From NCBI RefSeq assembly GCF_000520015.2, contig NZ_CP007044.2:4030001-4094000 (forward strand): DNA of 64,000 nt, read 5' to 3'. The notes below the pieces were generated by a model. The model was not told where the DNA came from and made no database searches. It was given only the letters and a program-made list of their open reading frames with translations. Both the position numbers and the translations under genes were made by a program. The stretch comes from Chania multitudinisentens RB-25 (GTDB lineage Bacteria; Pseudomonadota; Gammaproteobacteria; Enterobacterales; Enterobacteriaceae). Numbering within the stretch: position 1 is the stretch's first letter; each line of letters begins with the position of its first letter. This document shows, piece after piece, positions 13,069-20,574 of the stretch.

Positions 13069-14223
13069 ATGAGTACCACCCCCTCAACCGTTGCCAGCGT
13101 GTTGGAATTATCCCTGCGCCCCGTTCGGGCGCAACTCGATCTTGCCATTGAACAAACCACAGGGACTGCGCAGCGCTCGGTTGAGAGTGCTACCGCCCTT
13201 CTCGACCAAGCTCAGGGACTCTGTATTGAGCAGTACAACACTGAGGTTGATGAGTTCAATACTGTTGTTGACCGCTGCCAGGCGCTGGAGTCGGAAATCA
13301 CTACCACCAAACTGCTGATCACCAACTTGCAGGAACAGCTTGAGGAACAGACCGTTGTCGCCAAAGAGGCCAATGCCAACACCGAGATCAGCCGCGCCCG
13401 GATCAAGCAGCTATCCAGCGATAACAGAATACTGGCTGAAGAGTTAAACCGCCTGAAGTCACTTAACCCGGAGGACATGAAAAAGCAGATCGTCAGACTG
13501 AAAGACGATCTCAAATTCAAAGTGCAGTTGCTCAACCAGCAGAAAAAAGAAATGCGTATCGCACGCAGTGAAGCTGCTGATGCCAAAACATCACTGGCGC
13601 AGGCCGCGCACCGAAACTCAGTGCTGGAAGATACCGTTATCGAACTGCAATCGCGGTTGCAGAACATCGATGGTGACGTAGATCCGATCTGGTACCGGGC
13701 AGCCGACGGCAGCGGCATCCATTTTTACTTTTATACGTTCGGCTGGCGCTTATCGTTTGGTTCCGATGACCGTGATGTGCAACTGCAGATCCTGCAAGAC
13801 ATTGATTGGCACATTGAGGTTCGCACAAATACCGGGATCGGCGTGATTGTCTCGGTAACCGAATGGTGCCGACCGCGGTACCCAACGCTGGATCTGTTCA
13901 AACAGGCATGGCCAGAGGAATTAGGTTCCGCCATCAGCGTGAAAATTAACGAGCTGCTGGAGCGTAGCCATCCCCATTTAGTCCGGCGCACTGAATGGGC
14001 CGAGAGTACGCCACTGGGTAGCCTGACGCAGTTGAAACCGCAATGGCTCGATCTGCTGAATGCCTCCGGCATGCACTCGCTTTACGGCGTCGTTAGCCTC
14101 ACCCCTGAAGAACTCTCCAGCACAGTAAAAGGCTTCGGCATTGCCACCGCGCGCCAGGTGCATGCCGCATGCATGAACGTGGTGAAGGATTGGGAAACAG
14201 AACAGAAACAAAAGGCGGCCTGA
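13069..14223 (+). CDS. Coiled-coil protein with C-terminal helix-hairpin-helix-like segment (384 aa)
   Basis: The ATG at 13069 follows AAGGAGTTCCT, so I reject the longer frame. Residues 45-205 are heptad-rich (ITTTKLLITNLQEQLEEQ, NRILAEELNRLKSL) and form a long coiled coil. Residues 210-330 are a compact domain with many aromatics (DPIWYRAADGSG, FYTFGWRLSFG). Near the C-terminus, LLNASGMHSLYGVVSLTPEELSSTVKGFG followed by ARQVHAACMNVV looks like a helix-hairpin-helix or RNA-polymerase-alpha-CTD-like DNA-binding unit. I do not know the family. Its position straight after the nuclease suggests a role in phage recombination or DNA processing. Confidence 0.7.
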   Translation: MSTTPSTVASVLELSLRPVRAQLDLAIEQTTGTAQRSVESATALLDQAQGLCIEQYNTEVDEFNTVVDRCQALESEITTTKLLITNLQEQLEEQTVVAKEANANTEISRARIKQLSSDNRILAEELNRLKSLNPEDMKKQIVRLKDDLKFKVQLLNQQKKEMRIARSEAADAKTSLAQAAHRNSVLEDTVIELQSRLQNIDGDVDPIWYRAADGSGIHFYFYTFGWRLSFGSDDRDVQLQILQDIDWHIEVRTNTGIGVIVSVTEWCRPRYPTLDLFKQAWPEELGSAISVKINELLERSHPHLVRRTEWAESTPLGSLTQLKPQWLDLLNASGMHSLYGVVSLTPEELSSTVKGFGIATARQVHAACMNVVKDWETEQKQKAA

Positions 14224-14224
14224 T

Positions 14225-14647
14225 ATGGACGATGAACTGATTTACGGTAAGCCGTACAAGCCGGAAGATGATTTTTGCTGCCACATCAAGCCAATTATCT
14301 ACACGATGCGTACCCGCGCGTCGATCCGCTCCGGTGAACCCTACAGGCCAATGCCGAAGCCGATTTATACCGGTACCGGCAAGCCACCAGCCAAGCGTCG
14401 CGTTGATTCGGTAAATGTCGGCAGCCGGCAGCGCTATTCATCCAACATCATGCTGTGTGTTTACCAGTTTCACCGAGCTGGCCACAGCGAGCAGACCATT
14501 GCCAGCGATACCGGTATCCCAGTAACCGACATCCGAAAAATGCTGGAGCACAAAACCCAAACGCAGCGTAAAGCCTGGATGCTGGCCCACCAACTGCGGA
14601 TCCCGTCCAATCAGGAAATCTTTAGCCGCCTGCTGCGGGAAATCTGA
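14225..14647 (+). CDS. Prophage protein with helix-turn-helix-like C-terminal half (140 aa)
   Basis: The start is two bases after the previous stop. The first 60 residues are proline-rich and basic (GEPYRPMPKPIYTGTGKPPAKRR). From about residue 75, LCVYQFHRAGHSEQTIASDTGIPVTDIRKMLEHK has the spacing of a helix-turn-helix (helix, turn at DTGIP, recognition helix VTDIRKML). This suggests DNA binding, but there is no family assignment. It lies between the coiled-coil gene and a gene that restarts with the repeated motif. Confidence 0.6.
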   Translation: MDDELIYGKPYKPEDDFCCHIKPIIYTMRTRASIRSGEPYRPMPKPIYTGTGKPPAKRRVDSVNVGSRQRYSSNIMLCVYQFHRAGHSEQTIASDTGIPVTDIRKMLEHKTQTQRKAWMLAHQLRIPSNQEIFSRLLREI

Positions 14648-14661
14648 AACCAAACTGCAAT

Positions 14662-14677
14662 AAGGACTGACCAATGA
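14662..14677 (+). promoter_or_regulatory. Repeated translation-start motif, copy 6
   Basis: AAGGACTGACCAATGA at the start of the 268-aa gene (ATG 14674). The upstream gene stops 26 bases earlier, so here the motif is purely intergenic. Confidence 0.8.
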
Positions 14678-15480
14678 CCGACCAAAATAATAACCAACAG
14701 CCAGAATTAACCCTCTCCGCCCTACTTACTCAGCGTTGCGTGAATTTCTCTACCAGCGATAAGGCCGTCGAAATCATCGATCAAGGCATTGAAAAGATGT
14801 TCAAAGACCTGGTGAGTGATGCATTCCGATCATATGGCGATTTCGGCAAATTGCTGAATGAAGCGTTTAAAGCTGCACTGCCTACCAACATTTCTGAAGT
14901 TGTCGATTTGGCTGGCTATAACTCACTGGTTATCAACTCAGTACGCGAACAATGGGCCAACTCCGGTATTCAGAGCGATATGCAACAACGCGTTCTGGAT
15001 CTGGTGAAAGAATTCACCACCGACGAAGCAATTCCCAAATTCATCATGGCCTCCGATTTGTGGAGGGCATTCATTGAGGAAAACAGTGAGCTTGCTGCCG
15101 AAGAGCAATGGGAGCGCCCTCAGGTTATGTATAACGATAGTGACTGTGTCGATGGTTATTTTTCCGTTGGCCTTCATGCGGCATCGGAAGATGGCTACCG
15201 CTCCAAAGTCGAAAGCGCACATCGCTGCGACGTTTATCTTGCTTTTTCCCCTAAAAAAGATCGTGTAGGCCGTACTGAACAGCCCATTACCCACGAAGGT
15301 CACCCTGTTTACGATCTTTATCACGGTCATGTTGATGGTGGTGTACTGGGTAAGAAGCTCAGTAAGGCATATAGCCACTTCGATAAGTTGATCGCAGCTC
15401 TTTACTACGGCGGCAGTTTCTTAGTGATGGATCAAATTCCAGACGCTTACGAAATGACCTACCCCCATTACGACGACTAA
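14674..15480 (+). CDS. Prophage protein of unknown function (268 aa)
   Basis: The protein is 268 aa, acidic and soluble. It opens with a polar tail (TDQNNNQQPELT), then helices (KAVEIIDQGIEKMFKDLVSDAFRSYGDFGKLLNEAFKAAL), and a C-terminal part with mixed strands (CVDGYFSVGLHAASEDGYRSKVESAHRCDVYLAFSP). It ends in an aromatic segment (YYGGSFLVMDQIPDAYEMTYPHYDD). No catalytic motif stands out. It starts in copy 6 of the repeated motif and is followed after nine bases by the 90-aa gene. Confidence 0.65.
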   Translation: MTDQNNNQQPELTLSALLTQRCVNFSTSDKAVEIIDQGIEKMFKDLVSDAFRSYGDFGKLLNEAFKAALPTNISEVVDLAGYNSLVINSVREQWANSGIQSDMQQRVLDLVKEFTTDEAIPKFIMASDLWRAFIEENSELAAEEQWERPQVMYNDSDCVDGYFSVGLHAASEDGYRSKVESAHRCDVYLAFSPKKDRVGRTEQPITHEGHPVYDLYHGHVDGGVLGKKLSKAYSHFDKLIAALYYGGSFLVMDQIPDAYEMTYPHYDD

Positions 15481-15489
15481 GGGGATTGT

Positions 15490-15762
15490 ATGTCTCAGGA
15501 ACTGGCTCTTAAGTTTAGCTCGGCACCCATAGACCAGTTGCTGAGCATACTTCCACCAGAAGAGGTTGTGGATATCATTCGCGAGCGCTTGCGCGTGCAA
15601 TTAGCAATTGAAATCAAAGACGATTTTCAAAGCCGCATATATGAGGCAGAAGAGGAGGCAAGCGAAAACTACGATTCCATGGAAACCTTCAAGCTCTCAT
15701 GGGAAGAGGCTAAGCCAATGCTTGAACAAGCATTGGAAGAACACAACCCATATGAAAATTGA
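15490..15762 (+). CDS. Acidic small prophage protein (90 aa)
   Basis: A very acidic helical protein (EEVVDIIRERLRVQLAIEIKDDFQSRIYEAEEEASENYDSMETF). It is preceded by AGGGGATTGT. Its last 11 bases overlap the next gene in another frame. High net negative charge in a small phage early protein can indicate DNA mimicry, as in anti-restriction proteins, but there is no motif to confirm this. Function unknown. Confidence 0.6.
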   Translation: MSQELALKFSSAPIDQLLSILPPEEVVDIIRERLRVQLAIEIKDDFQSRIYEAEEEASENYDSMETFKLSWEEAKPMLEQALEEHNPYEN

Positions 15763-15985
15763 GCATGGCCGTCGGGAAGTCTGGCAGCACGCGGCGGAAG
15801 CCAATATGCAGGATGTAATAAAGAAGATCGCTGCCATCTTCGATATCGACGACATTGCCATTTTCACCCCCGGCAAGCTGACCTACCTCAAGAACAAGCC
15901 CGTCAAGTACAAACGCATTCGCCCTTTCGAGGCGGATGTTTATTTGGATCCAGCAACTGGCGAATTACTCGCTAAGAAGGAATGA
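15752..15985 (+). CDS. Small prophage protein (77 aa)
   Basis: I use the ATG at 15752 (MKIEHGRRE), which overlaps the end of the previous gene by 11 bases. A much longer upstream extension would run inside that gene in another frame and looks unlike protein. The product is alpha/beta (HAAEANMQDVIKKIAAIFDIDDIAIFTPGKLTYLKNKPVKYKRIRPFEADVYLDP). Not recognised. It ends in an ATGA overlap with the next gene. Confidence 0.6.
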   Translation: MKIEHGRREVWQHAAEANMQDVIKKIAAIFDIDDIAIFTPGKLTYLKNKPVKYKRIRPFEADVYLDPATGELLAKKE

Positions 15986-16491
15986 TGAAATCCTATAAGT
16001 TTGACCAGATATCAATTATTACCGCTATCACCAACGAACTGAGCCGCCAGCACCCCGGACTACCAGCAGATCACCGCATAAATACTGTTATCGCCGCTGC
16101 AAACAACATCGTTGCTGAATACGGCCGCGAGCCGATGATGGCTGCGCAAAACATGGGGTTAACAGCTTGGATCAATGGCGATGATACCGGAGCCAGTAGC
16201 CTGTATATGGCTTATTCTTTGGCGAAAGTTGATAGTAATTTTCCTGAATGGCCTCTACAGACTCCAAGACCTGCCTATCCGCGAGATGTCGATGACCTTG
16301 GCCGATGTATCCGCCTTATTGAAGCCGTTCCAGGATTCGGCGGGCGGATCCCTGAGATGGCGCATAAGGGAGCCCACTGGATGTCGGTAACGTCAAATTG
16401 GGCCGATTGGGTAGCGATGTATCAGTCAGGCGATCTTGATCGTCTTGATGCCGCCATGGAAGAGGCTTTTGCCAAGGCTGGTGCGCGATGA
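15982..16491 (+). CDS. Prophage protein of unknown function (169 aa)
   Basis: The protein is 169 aa, starting in an ATGATG that overlaps the previous stop; either Met could be used. The first half is helical (ITAITNELSRQHPGLPADHRINTVIAAANNIVAEYG). The middle holds GLTAWINGDDTGASSLYMAYSL. The second half (DVDDLGRCIRLIEAVPGFGGRIPEMAHKGAHWMSVTSNWADWVAMYQSG) resembles unknown proteins common in enterobacterial prophages. No catalytic motif is seen. It overlaps the next gene by four bases. Confidence 0.65.
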   Translation: MMKSYKFDQISIITAITNELSRQHPGLPADHRINTVIAAANNIVAEYGREPMMAAQNMGLTAWINGDDTGASSLYMAYSLAKVDSNFPEWPLQTPRPAYPRDVDDLGRCIRLIEAVPGFGGRIPEMAHKGAHWMSVTSNWADWVAMYQSGDLDRLDAAMEEAFAKAGAR

Positions 16492-17012
16492 GTTACTTCA
16501 AAATCTCGACACCCGAAGCAATCGCTGCGTGGGAAGGCTTATGGCAAAAAGATGCCGACCTGCGCAAAGAAGGCCAATCATTCGCGGATCTATTCAGCGG
16601 TAAAGCAGTCTTCATTAACGATCTGACCAGAGTCAGCTTCTACGGCGTGCGTTTCGACGGCACGCCATACGGATCTGCTGCGCTTTGGACACAACCCAAT
16701 GAGAGAAAAGGCTATGCCTGCTGGCCGAAAGCAAAAGCGCCGCGCGGTATGAACGAAGAGCACAAGGCGCTTATTGAGTTATGGAGGGGGCAAGAGCCAA
16801 TAGTTGCGTTAGATAAAACCGTGTTCTATCCAGCGATTGGCCTTGAATGGGGCATCCTGTTTCTCACCGGCCTCGGCATGTTCCGTCGTGGTAACACGAT
16901 CTATTTTGAAACTGGAGCAACGCCAAAACCAGAGATCGGAGCCATTGAGATACTAGGCAGTGAGTTCAAGGCTGCAAAACAATCTAGTGAAGCTCCTAAG
17001 GAGAAATCATGA
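16488..17012 (+). CDS. Prophage protein of unknown function (174 aa)
   Basis: The protein is 174 aa and starts in an ATGA overlap. It has an aromatic, strand-rich core (LTRVSFYGVRFDGTPYGSAALW) and a hydrophobic segment (TVFYPAIGLEWGILFLTGLGMF) that is too broken by charge to be a clear membrane helix. No family is recognised. It is chained by another four-base overlap to the small membrane-protein gene, so the block from 15752 to 17221 is one tightly packed translation unit. Confidence 0.65.
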   Translation: MSYFKISTPEAIAAWEGLWQKDADLRKEGQSFADLFSGKAVFINDLTRVSFYGVRFDGTPYGSAALWTQPNERKGYACWPKAKAPRGMNEEHKALIELWRGQEPIVALDKTVFYPAIGLEWGILFLTGLGMFRRGNTIYFETGATPKPEIGAIEILGSEFKAAKQSSEAPKEKS

Positions 17013-17221
17013 TGATAACTGGCTGGATAGTGCTCTATTTGTTCATGGCCGGATATATGTTCTACCTCCTGTGGCTTGATGAGAAAGAAATCCCTGAGGA
17101 ACACGCGTACATACGCTGCAACCTGCTTGGTCTGCTTCTTCTGGCAATCGTGTGGCCTGCAACGTGCATTCTTTATCTCATTGCCTACATCTATGACCGC
17201 ATCGTTGATGAAGATGCTTAG
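17009..17221 (+). CDS. Two-helix membrane protein (70 aa)
   Basis: A 70-aa protein with two hydrophobic segments at about 2-23 (MITGWIVLYLFMAGYMFYLLWL) and 39-62 (LLGLLLLAIVWPATCILYLIAYI), separated by an acidic loop. It starts with ATGATG behind AAGGAGAA. Likely an inner-membrane protein. Unknown role; it belongs to the early operon rather than the lysis cassette. Confidence 0.65.
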   Translation: MMITGWIVLYLFMAGYMFYLLWLDEKEIPEEHAYIRCNLLGLLLLAIVWPATCILYLIAYIYDRIVDEDA

Positions 17222-17229
17222 GAGAATCA

Positions 17230-17580
17230 TTGAACATTAAATTTACGCCAGTACCCGCCGAAAAATGGCCGATCAATCAGCATGACTCAACGCGTGAAGC
17301 GGTATACATCAACCATGAGTTTCTCGTTCAGGTGTTTGCGGAAGCAAACGGCATTAAGCGTTTAACCATTAACCTCACTGCTTTGGGTGCTGGTATGCGC
17401 TGGAAAGACGGCATTTCTTGGGATGCCCTACAGGTTATCAAGGATGCTCTTGGTTTTTCCGATCAGGATGCTGTTGAGCTTTATCCAGCCCAAGCAGACA
17501 TCGTGAATGTCGCGAACATGCGCCATCTTTGGGTACTACCTGAAAAAGTTAACTTCGGCTGGCGCCACAAACAGCAATAA
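17230..17580 (+). CDS. Prophage protein with TTG start (116 aa)
   Basis: The frame begins with TTG after TTAGGAGAATCA, a strong ribosome-binding site, and no ATG or GTG is better placed. The 116-aa product (MRWKDGISWDALQVIKDALGFSDQDAVELYPAQADIVNVANMRHLWVLP) matches a kind of small protein often seen in enterobacterial prophages: a strand-rich N-terminus, then WDALQ..K..LGF and a closing HLW.LP. Its function is not known to me. Confidence 0.65.
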   Translation: MNIKFTPVPAEKWPINQHDSTREAVYINHEFLVQVFAEANGIKRLTINLTALGAGMRWKDGISWDALQVIKDALGFSDQDAVELYPAQADIVNVANMRHLWVLPEKVNFGWRHKQQ

Positions 17581-17628
17581 CCCCTTCCCCCGATTGTATA
17601 AAAATATTCAGCTCAAAAGGAGAATACC

Positions 17629-17802
17629 GTGTTCGGTCTATTCCTCTACGTTTGTTTCACCTACCAGCCCTGCCAGTATGAACCCCAAGGCTGGGTTTAC
17701 CCCGATCAAGCGAACTGCCAGGCAGACATTCGCGAGCAGAAATTGCCGCCGCAGTACAAATGCCTACCAGTAGAGGCCATTTTGCCAGCATCAAAGATCT
17801 AA
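17629..17802 (+). CDS. Small YebW-like (DUF1482-type) prophage protein, GTG start (57 aa)
   Basis: A GTG start six bases after AAGGAGA gives a 57-aa product beginning FGLFLYVCF, with further cysteines at CQY, ANCQ and YKCLPVEAI. This is the YebW pattern: the host yebW in this window (56,972) reads ALVMFVCYLDGGC, then EQQCL and GCYPIEDFI at matching places. The homology is visible but distant. YebW-type proteins are short and of unknown function. The last 43 bases overlap another gene in a different frame. Confidence 0.55.
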   Translation: MFGLFLYVCFTYQPCQYEPQGWVYPDQANCQADIREQKLPPQYKCLPVEAILPASKI

Positions 17803-17936
17803 AACAGGAGGCGCTTACTTATTGGCAACCCTGTGAAACAGAATTACTTCGGAAATATGTTGCCGGTATACCGCCCCGCGACATAGCTGAAAAGCTCGGC
17901 ATCAAAGTTATTTCCCTCGGTAATTTCATCTACTGA
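17760..17936 (+). CDS. Overlapping small helix-turn-helix-like gene (58 aa)
   Basis: The frame from ATG 17760 starts inside the YebW-like gene and runs to 17936. The product contains ETELLRKYVAGIPPRDIAEK followed by LGIKVISLGNFIY, which has the form of a helix-turn-helix (IPPRDIAEKLGI). No strong Shine-Dalgarno precedes the ATG, so coupling to the upstream gene is probable. Without it, 160 bases of this dense operon would be non-coding. Likely a small DNA-binding protein. Confidence 0.5.
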   Translation: MPTSRGHFASIKDLKQEALTYWQPCETELLRKYVAGIPPRDIAEKLGIKVISLGNFIY

Positions 17937-17964
17937 GCCCGCCGCCCGGCGGGTAAGGACGATC

Positions 17965-18657
17965 ATGAAAGTACATCCCATTTTGTTTAATGGCGATATG
18001 GTTCGCGCGATCATTGACGGTCGCAAAACACAAACGCGGCGGGTTATGAAGGTTCAACCATCCGCCAATTTTTCCCCCATGAATATGGCCCTTGAACTTG
18101 ATTACACCGCGCGCTGGTACACGCCGGGCGTAGTGGACAAAAACGGCTACCTACAACCGGCCAAGAAACAGATTTTTGGTGTGGCTGATGAAGATGAGGG
18201 TTATTCGTGCCCACTCGGTGCCGTTGGTGATCGACTGTGGGTGAGGGAAGCCTGGCAGGTGATCCATAGCGAATATGACGAGGATGAAATTACATATGCG
18301 CCGGAAATACCGAAGCAGCAGGATAACTACTGGCATCCCATCTATGAGGTGGATTTTAAGGGGGAGAGTCGAGAGGAGCGTGGTTTTCCATGGCGGCCAT
18401 CACTACACATGCCACGCTGGGTATCTCGCCTCCTGTTGGAAATCACCGCTGTTCGAGTCGAACGACTTCAAGATATTAGTGAAGAAGATGCAAAAGCCGA
18501 AGGTGCTGCGCCATCAACCCGCGCAATAACGCCCCCAGAAGCCATTTATCGAGTCGGATTTTTGAATTTATGGTGGTCGATCTATGGCGAGGAGAGTTGG
18601 CAGGCTAATCCGTGGTGCTGGGTTATTGAATTTAAATTAGTGGAGAAAACACAGTGA
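17965..18657 (+). CDS. ASCH/PUA-like domain phage protein (230 aa)
   Basis: The N-terminus, ILFNGDMVRAIIDGRKTQTRRVMKVQP, is the hallmark of a widespread phage ASCH-domain protein. LGAVGDRLWVREAWQV and LHMPRWVSRLLLEITAVRVERLQDISEEDAKAEG complete the beta-barrel. ASCH domains bind nucleic acid or modified nucleosides. The RKTQTR segment corresponds to RKTITIR of the YqfB amidohydrolase also present in this window, so a hydrolase acting on modified nucleosides is possible. The gene is preceded by AAGGACGATC and overlaps the next gene by four bases. Confidence 0.8.
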   Translation: MKVHPILFNGDMVRAIIDGRKTQTRRVMKVQPSANFSPMNMALELDYTARWYTPGVVDKNGYLQPAKKQIFGVADEDEGYSCPLGAVGDRLWVREAWQVIHSEYDEDEITYAPEIPKQQDNYWHPIYEVDFKGESREERGFPWRPSLHMPRWVSRLLLEITAVRVERLQDISEEDAKAEGAAPSTRAITPPEAIYRVGFLNLWWSIYGEESWQANPWCWVIEFKLVEKTQ

Positions 18658-19223
18658 ACAATAAAAAAATCATCCTGCGCGACTCTGACGAGGCAGCCAG
18701 CATAAAAACCGTCACCGGCTGGGTTTCTTCAACCGGCCAATTTTTTGGTGATAACGAGGATTTGGCCCGCTTTGCTGGCGCGACACACACTAAGTGCAAA
18801 AATAACCCAAATCATCCTATCTACGATATTCACAGCTACTGTGAAGCCTGCCACGCAGAGAAGCGCCAGGCAGTTTTTGCGGCCATGGAACGCCGGGAAT
18901 GGGATGGTGATGAGCCGTTGGTTATTTTCGATACCGACACCTATTTCTTTGACATCGATTCTCTCACTGATTACTGCGAAGAAAACGATGTGAACGCTAC
19001 CGATTTACAGTTGGTCATCTGCAAACCCAACCACCCTCGTCAAATTGATGGCATTGACCATTTCATTGATGATCTGCCCGAAGATGGTGAGTTGCCTGGT
19101 GACCTTGAAGCAGCCTTCGATTTGTTGAACGAAGTGATCCGCGAAAGTGGCCCGCTGTCGTGGTCGCAGGGGGAAATTACAGCAGTCATCACTCCAGAAT
19201 GCTTGGAGATTCGTAATGGCTGA
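18654..19223 (+). CDS. Prophage protein with CxxC zinc-type motif (189 aa)
   Basis: The start is a GTG in a GTGA overlap with the previous stop. Residues 5-30 (LRDSDEAASIKTVTGWVSSTGQFF) and the cysteines at THTKC and SYCEACHAEK suggest a small zinc site. The C-terminal 100 residues are acidic. Related proteins occur in many prophages; the role is unknown to me. It overlaps the Dam-type methyltransferase start by eight bases. Confidence 0.65.
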   Translation: MNNKKIILRDSDEAASIKTVTGWVSSTGQFFGDNEDLARFAGATHTKCKNNPNHPIYDIHSYCEACHAEKRQAVFAAMERREWDGDEPLVIFDTDTYFFDIDSLTDYCEENDVNATDLQLVICKPNHPRQIDGIDHFIDDLPEDGELPGDLEAAFDLLNEVIRESGPLSWSQGEITAVITPECLEIRNG

Positions 19224-20046
19224 AAATGGCATCAAACACCCAGCCATCCGATACCACGGTGGCAAGTTCCGGCTGGCGTCCTGGATCATTAGCCACTTCC
19301 CCCCCCATCGCTGCTATGTCGAGCCCTTCGGTGGCGCAGCATCTGTTTTGTTGAAGAAAGAGCGTAGCGACGCGGAGGTTTACAACGATCTCGATGATGA
19401 GGTTGTTAACCTGTTCCGCGTTCTGCGCGATCCGGAACAGAGTGAAAAGCTTATCCAGGCCTGCGCATTAACGCCCTATTCCCGAACTGAGTTCGCTAGT
19501 TCCTACGAACCAACTGATGATCCTGTCGAGCGCGGTCGCCGGTTGATTGTTCGCGCAACAATGGGATTCGGCAGCGCAGGGGCCACCAAGGGCCGCACTG
19601 GTTTCCGTCTGGATACCAAGCGCAATTCTGCAACAGCGCAAAAAATCTGGAGCCGCGCCCCGGATAACTTGATCGCCGTCGCCAACCGGTTCGCCAGCGT
19701 GCTTGTTGAACATCGGGATGCAGTTACCTGCATGCAGGATCACGATACCAAAAGCACCCTGCACTTTGTCGATCCACCGTACCTCCATGATACCCGCGTA
19801 ATGGCAAACGCCTATTACCGGCATGAGATGGACAATGGTCAGCATATGCAGCTGCTTGAGGCAGTCAAGAAATTACAGGGGATGGTAATCATCTGCGGAT
19901 ACGACTCTTCACTATACAACGACATGCTGACTGGCTGGCGCAAAGAAACCAGAACCACAGCAGCAAACGGTAAATCAGGCTCGGTGCAACGCACCGAATG
20001 CCTATGGATCAATCCCAACTGCCAGAAGATGGCAGCCAGCAAATAG
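19216..20046 (+). CDS. Dam-family (D12 class) N6-adenine DNA methyltransferase
   Basis: I use the ATG at 19216 (MAENGIKHPAIRYHGGK). The protein is 276 aa. IRYHGGKFRLASWIISHFP and YVEPFGGAASVLLKK form the N-terminal SAM motif, and HFVDPPYLHDTRV carries the catalytic DPPY. The D12 class includes Dam, which methylates GATC; the target here may be the same but cannot be read from sequence. Phages carry such enzymes to evade restriction or to control packaging and replication. No nuclease partner is visible. Confidence 0.88.
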   Translation: MAENGIKHPAIRYHGGKFRLASWIISHFPPHRCYVEPFGGAASVLLKKERSDAEVYNDLDDEVVNLFRVLRDPEQSEKLIQACALTPYSRTEFASSYEPTDDPVERGRRLIVRATMGFGSAGATKGRTGFRLDTKRNSATAQKIWSRAPDNLIAVANRFASVLVEHRDAVTCMQDHDTKSTLHFVDPPYLHDTRVMANAYYRHEMDNGQHMQLLEAVKKLQGMVIICGYDSSLYNDMLTGWRKETRTTAANGKSGSVQRTECLWINPNCQKMAASK

Positions 20047-20055
20047 GAAAATAAT

Positions 20056-20574
20056 ATGCATAAGTTAATCACAGCAATGGAGCCGCAGCGCGACGATAGC
20101 GGCTACTGGACTCACCCAAATTATTTTGAACCGGTAGGTGGTCGGGAGTTCGCGGCACCAGGCGAGTTTGAAGCGTGGCAGGATAACAATCGTGTTATTG
20201 CGCGAGTGCTGTGGGCGGAATGCGACGTCACGGGCGAACAGTTAGAGGCACTTGAAGACAGCGACGGTGACATTAGTCAGTGGAACCCTACCCCACCGGA
20301 TGGGAATGGATGGTTTATCGGTTCAATCCACGACACTGAGGATGGCCCTCTTTGTGTTTGGTTATGTCCAGTCGAAGGCGAGCCAAGAGCACTAAAGGAT
20401 CACATCAACAGATGCCATGTTGCCGCGCTGAAAACTGAATTCCTCAATGCGCATCGGGTATGTTTGCAGGCCGCGCATGCTTATTTCTGCGCCTGTGATA
20501 TCGGTGAGGATCGCACTTTCGCGCATGAGATTTACCAGCGCGTTCGGTTGGCGACGTTTCGCGGAGGTTGCTGA
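20056..20574 (+). CDS. Prophage protein of unknown function (172 aa)
   Basis: The protein is 172 aa, soluble and tryptophan-rich in its first half (SGYWTHPNYFEPVGGREFAAPGEFEAWQDNN). It has an acidic middle (GEQLEALEDSDGDISQWNP) and a Cys/His-rich C-terminal half (DHINRCHVAALKTEFLNAHRVCLQAAHAYFCACDIG). The NRCH and CACD cysteines could bind a metal, but the spacing fits no motif I know. Its stop shares a base with the next start (TGATG). Confidence 0.65.
   Translation: MHKLITAMEPQRDDSGYWTHPNYFEPVGGREFAAPGEFEAWQDNNRVIARVLWAECDVTGEQLEALEDSDGDISQWNPTPPDGNGWFIGSIHDTEDGPLCVWLCPVEGEPRALKDHINRCHVAALKTEFLNAHRVCLQAAHAYFCACDIGEDRTFAHEIYQRVRLATFRGGC

Noticed and set aside
17507..17773. 88-codon frame overlapping the TTG-start gene and the YebW-like gene
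   Set aside because: It crosses two genes with better starts and its sequence looks like a frame shadow.
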